A stretch of 9,386 bases of DNA from an uncultured Oscillospiraceae bacterium. Lineage in GTDB: Bacteria > Bacillota > Clostridia > Oscillospirales > Acutalibacteraceae. Below the pieces are notes generated by a model. It made no database searches and had not been told where the DNA came from. It saw only the letters and a list, made by a program, of their open reading frames with translations. This document shows, piece after piece, positions 7,657 to 9,386 of this stretch. The position numbers and the translations under genes were made by a program. The DNA is taken from NCBI GenBank assembly GCA_900555805.1, contig USMJ01000027.1, positions 1 to 9,386 of the forward strand. The letters are read 5' to 3'. Positions within the stretch are counted from its first letter, which is position 1; each line of letters begins with the position of its first letter.

Positions 7657-7715
7657 GCCGCCCGTGCGGCCGTTTAACCGATTGCACACATACAAGCCGA
7701 CCGCCGCAATGCGGC
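7657..7715 (-). promoter_or_regulatory. Two similar hairpins in the 5' leader of the glucosaminidase mRNA
   Basis: In the untranslated leader, GCCGC pairs with GCGGC twice: at 7703-7715 around AAT (plus-strand reading) and at 7657-7670 around CCGT. Because the arms are the same sequence, each could also pair with the other. The proximal hairpin touches the ribosome binding site, so an effect on translation is possible. No known riboswitch class is recognised. Confidence 0.45.
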
Positions 7716-7744
7716 CTGACCCGTTTCTATACTTTTGCTTATCT

Positions 7745-7773
7745 ATTATACAGAACGCCGCGAACTTTTTCAA
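7745..7773 (-). promoter_or_regulatory. Sigma-A-type promoter of the glucosaminidase-DUF5662 operon
   Basis: On the minus strand TTGAAA (7773-7768) is followed by a 17-base spacer and a perfect TATAAT (7750-7745). This is close to the ideal housekeeping promoter. Initiation would fall near 7738, leaving a leader of roughly 90 bases before the ATG at 7645. Confidence 0.88.
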
Positions 7774-7835
7774 CAACAAACGACGCTTTTTTGTACGGGA
7801 AAGTTAAATCTGAAATGAATTTTTTGAACACGGAC

Positions 7836-7862
7836 TTGATTTTTTGTGCTAAAGTGTATAAT
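7836..7862 (+). promoter_or_regulatory. Probable promoter of the cysteine peptidase gene
   Basis: A perfect TATAAT lies at 7857-7862. The best -35 candidate is TTGATT at 7836-7841, which gives a short 15-base spacer; a register with 17-base spacing has only the weak match ACTTGA (7834-7839). The -10 box runs into an alternating AT tract (7857-7878), which could offer alternative -10 positions. It is divergent from the glucosaminidase promoter, with the -35 boxes about 60 bases apart. Confidence 0.65.
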
Positions 7863-7905
7863 ATATATGTATATATATCTATTCATTTCCATCGGAGGTA
7901 CAATT

Positions 7906-9210
7906 ATGTTATCCAAGATCACTGCGTTTTTTGTCTCGGTGTTTATGTTCTTTTCTTCGATAATCCCCGGTCTGTTCAAACAGCTCGGTATCGGAAACAA
8001 GTTCTTCGACATCGCGACAGATGTCGGAAAATATGTCGAGACGCATCTCCCTGTTTTCAACAAGCTTTTCGCCGACATGGGCGAAGCTTTCAAGGCGACG
8101 GCTATTGAAAAGGCTATCCCCTGCACGGTTCTTCTCGCTGACGGAACAACCGAAGAAGCGACATATATCGACTTCAACGGAAACTTCGGCTATATGATCC
8201 TTTCAAAGGATTACTACATCTACGCTTATAAGAGCGAGGGCGATTTCGCTCAACTCAAGGGCGCAGAGAAAGTATATTACAGCGTAACCGACGGTTTCGG
8301 ATACATAGACGAAAACGGCAGTTTTGTCTCCTTCGGGCTCGAGGGTATGGGCGCAGATGAGTCTTTCACGTACGAATATCTTGTCGAATATTTCAAATAT
8401 GTCTCACAGGACGGTTCTCTCAAGGACACCGACGAATATGTCAAGGGTCAATACGGCGACGGATATGAGCTCGTTTCGGAGTATGAACTCGGCGACTTCG
8501 ACTATTCCACGCAGATGTCAACCTCGGTCTATAAGGAAATTCCCAAGCCGGGCTGGGTCACAAGCGAGGGCAACTGCTCGCTTCAGTCTATCTACGCCAT
8601 GATGAACTATTATCAGAAAAAGGCCGGCACCGTCACGCCCGAAAAATATTCGGCTCTCCCCTCAAGTGACGTCAAATCGAGAATATATGCCGACCGCGAC
8701 CCGTTCTTCAACGAGTTCAAGGACAATGAGAACTATCTCATCGAGGGATACAACAGAAAGACCGGAAAATGCACGGGCTTTGTCGTTCCGGCAATGTATA
8801 AGACGATCAGAACATTCTGCATCAACAACTACGGATACAAAAACGGCGGAACAAACCCCGATAACTTCAAATATATAGTCGAAAACGTGTTCAACACATA
8901 TAACGTAGCACCGACAGTTCTCAAAGAGCATGTCGATCTCAAGACTTTCCAGGCGGTCGTCGTTCCCCATCTCAAAGACGGACTTCCCGTTCTCTGGTCG
9001 ATGAGCTACAGCTCGACCTACGGCAGCCACACGGCAGTCATAACAGGCTACAAGATATACACCAAGACGGTCGAGGTCAACGGCTTCAAGATTCTCACCG
9101 ACAGAATCGTTCTTCTCAAGCTCAACGACAACTGGTCACCCAACGGAAACTATTTCGACTACACAAGATACACAGTCGCGACAGGCTCATTCTATACGCT
9201 TGACGACTGA
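7906..9210 (+). CDS. Putative exported papain-like (C39-like) cysteine peptidase
   Basis: This 434-residue protein begins with a hydrophobic segment (residues 5-22, AFFVSVFMFFSSIIPGLF) that fits a signal peptide or membrane anchor, so it probably acts at or outside the cell surface. Residues about 25-205 resemble no domain I can name and may be a propeptide or binding domain, acidic and tyrosine-rich. The C-terminal part has the layout of a papain-fold peptidase: EGNCSLQSIYAMMNYY (221-236) with likely nucleophile Cys224, GSHTAVITGY (373-382) with likely His375, and LKLNDNW (404-410) with Asp408 or Asn407 as the third residue. The start at 7906 follows GGAGG (7894-7898) by 7 bases; an upstream in-frame start at 7846 overlaps the promoter and is rejected. 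Leucine codons are almost all CTC or CTT, suggesting good expression. It is monocistronic, with its own promoter and terminator, divergent from the glucosaminidase. The fold is likely; activity, substrate and exact family are inference. Confidence 0.75.
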   Translation: MLSKITAFFVSVFMFFSSIIPGLFKQLGIGNKFFDIATDVGKYVETHLPVFNKLFADMGEAFKATAIEKAIPCTVLLADGTTEEATYIDFNGNFGYMILSKDYYIYAYKSEGDFAQLKGAEKVYYSVTDGFGYIDENGSFVSFGLEGMGADESFTYEYLVEYFKYVSQDGSLKDTDEYVKGQYGDGYELVSEYELGDFDYSTQMSTSVYKEIPKPGWVTSEGNCSLQSIYAMMNYYQKKAGTVTPEKYSALPSSDVKSRIYADRDPFFNEFKDNENYLIEGYNRKTGKCTGFVVPAMYKTIRTFCINNYGYKNGGTNPDNFKYIVENVFNTYNVAPTVLKEHVDLKTFQAVVVPHLKDGLPVLWSMSYSSTYGSHTAVITGYKIYTKTVEVNGFKILTDRIVLLKLNDNWSPNGNYFDYTRYTVATGSFYTLDD

Positions 9211-9228
9211 GTTTCGGATAAACAGCAT

Positions 9229-9267
9229 AACGCCCGTGAGGTTTCGGCTTCACGGGCGTTTTTGTTT
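9229..9267 (+). terminator. Intrinsic terminator of the peptidase gene
   Basis: AACGCCCGTGA (9229-9239) pairs perfectly with TCACGGGCGTT (9250-9260) around a 10-base loop, followed by TTTGTTT. It lies 18 bases after the stop codon. This is a textbook strong Rho-independent terminator. Confidence 0.93.
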
Positions 9268-9292
9268 GGGGTACGGGGTAGCGGGTGCGTGA

Positions 9293-9303
9293 GGCAAGTT
9301 GCC
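9293..9303. repeat. Short palindrome
   Basis: GGCAA (9293-9297) and TTGCC (9299-9303) are inverted around a single G. It could be a protein-binding palindrome or one arm pair of the palindrome-rich segment that follows. Weak evidence for function. Confidence 0.35.
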
Positions 9304-9335
9304 CGGTCGGCGGATGGTCGGTGATGAAGGCAAAA

Positions 9336-9384
9336 CCCGCAGTTCGCTTGCGAACCGCGGGGCCGCAAGCCGCAGGCTTGCGGC
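9336..9384. repeat. Pair of adjacent GC-rich hairpins at the right edge
   Basis: The first pairs CCCGC-A-GTTCGC (9336-9347) with GCGAAC-C-GCGGG (9350-9361), 11 of 12 positions, around TT. The second, starting one base later, pairs GCCGCAAGCC (9362-9371) with GGCTTGCGGC (9375-9384) perfectly around GCA. Neither is followed by a T-tract within the window. Back-to-back stems of this kind resemble palindromic extragenic repeat elements; the window ends before their far boundary can be seen. Confidence 0.6.
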
Positions 9385-9386
9385 GG

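Noticed and set aside
7646..7687. Upstream start for the glucosaminidase
   Set aside because: The 14 extra residues would be translated from the hairpin and ribosome-binding region, and the ATG at 7645 has AGGAGG at 5 bases and begins a normal signal peptide.
1..9386. CRISPR array, tRNA/rRNA genes, insertion sequence or prophage
   Set aside because: No regularly spaced direct repeats, cloverleaf-like sequence, transposase or phage gene could be found by reading either strand.

Overview
The window looks like chromosomal DNA from an anaerobic Gram-positive member of the Clostridia (Bacillota), probably an Oscillospiraceae/Ruminococcaceae-type gut bacterium. This placement is inferred from strong AGGAGG-type ribosome binding sites, sigma-A-like promoters, a DUF5662 protein, a GPH-type transporter with a charged C-terminal extension, and a secreted wall hydrolase with many fibronectin type III repeats. 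No rRNA, tRNA, integrase, transposase or CRISPR array was seen.

Layout, left to right. Positions 1-226 are GC-rich and hairpin-rich with no convincing gene. Positions 227-1162 (minus) hold the decayed remains of a GPH-family sugar:cation symporter. Positions 1200-3740 (minus) encode a cytoplasmic GH2 beta-mannosidase immediately upstream of that remnant, so the two once formed a beta-mannoside uptake-and-cleavage pair. A clear intrinsic terminator (3851-3889, minus) closes the next transcription unit: a large secreted N-acetylglucosaminidase (4472-7645, minus) followed 15 bases later by a DUF5662 gene (3896-4456, minus). From the intergenic region 7646-7905 two promoters fire in opposite directions. 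One, with consensus-like boxes at a 17-base spacing, drives the glucosaminidase operon. The other drives a papain-like, C39-like cysteine peptidase on the plus strand (7906-9210), which ends in a strong intrinsic terminator (9229-9267). Positions 9268-9386 are again GC-rich and hairpin-rich.

Functionally there are two themes. One is mannoside catabolism, where the enzyme is intact and its transporter is broken. The other is extracellular or cell-surface hydrolysis: a wall-cutting glucosaminidase and a putative exported cysteine peptidase, divergently arranged around one control region. I find no convincing evidence for a wholly new multi-gene system. The items most worth a second look are the divergent peptidase, the conserved-looking but uncharacterised DUF5662 partner of the wall hydrolase, the decayed transporter, and the structured GC-rich segments at both ends.
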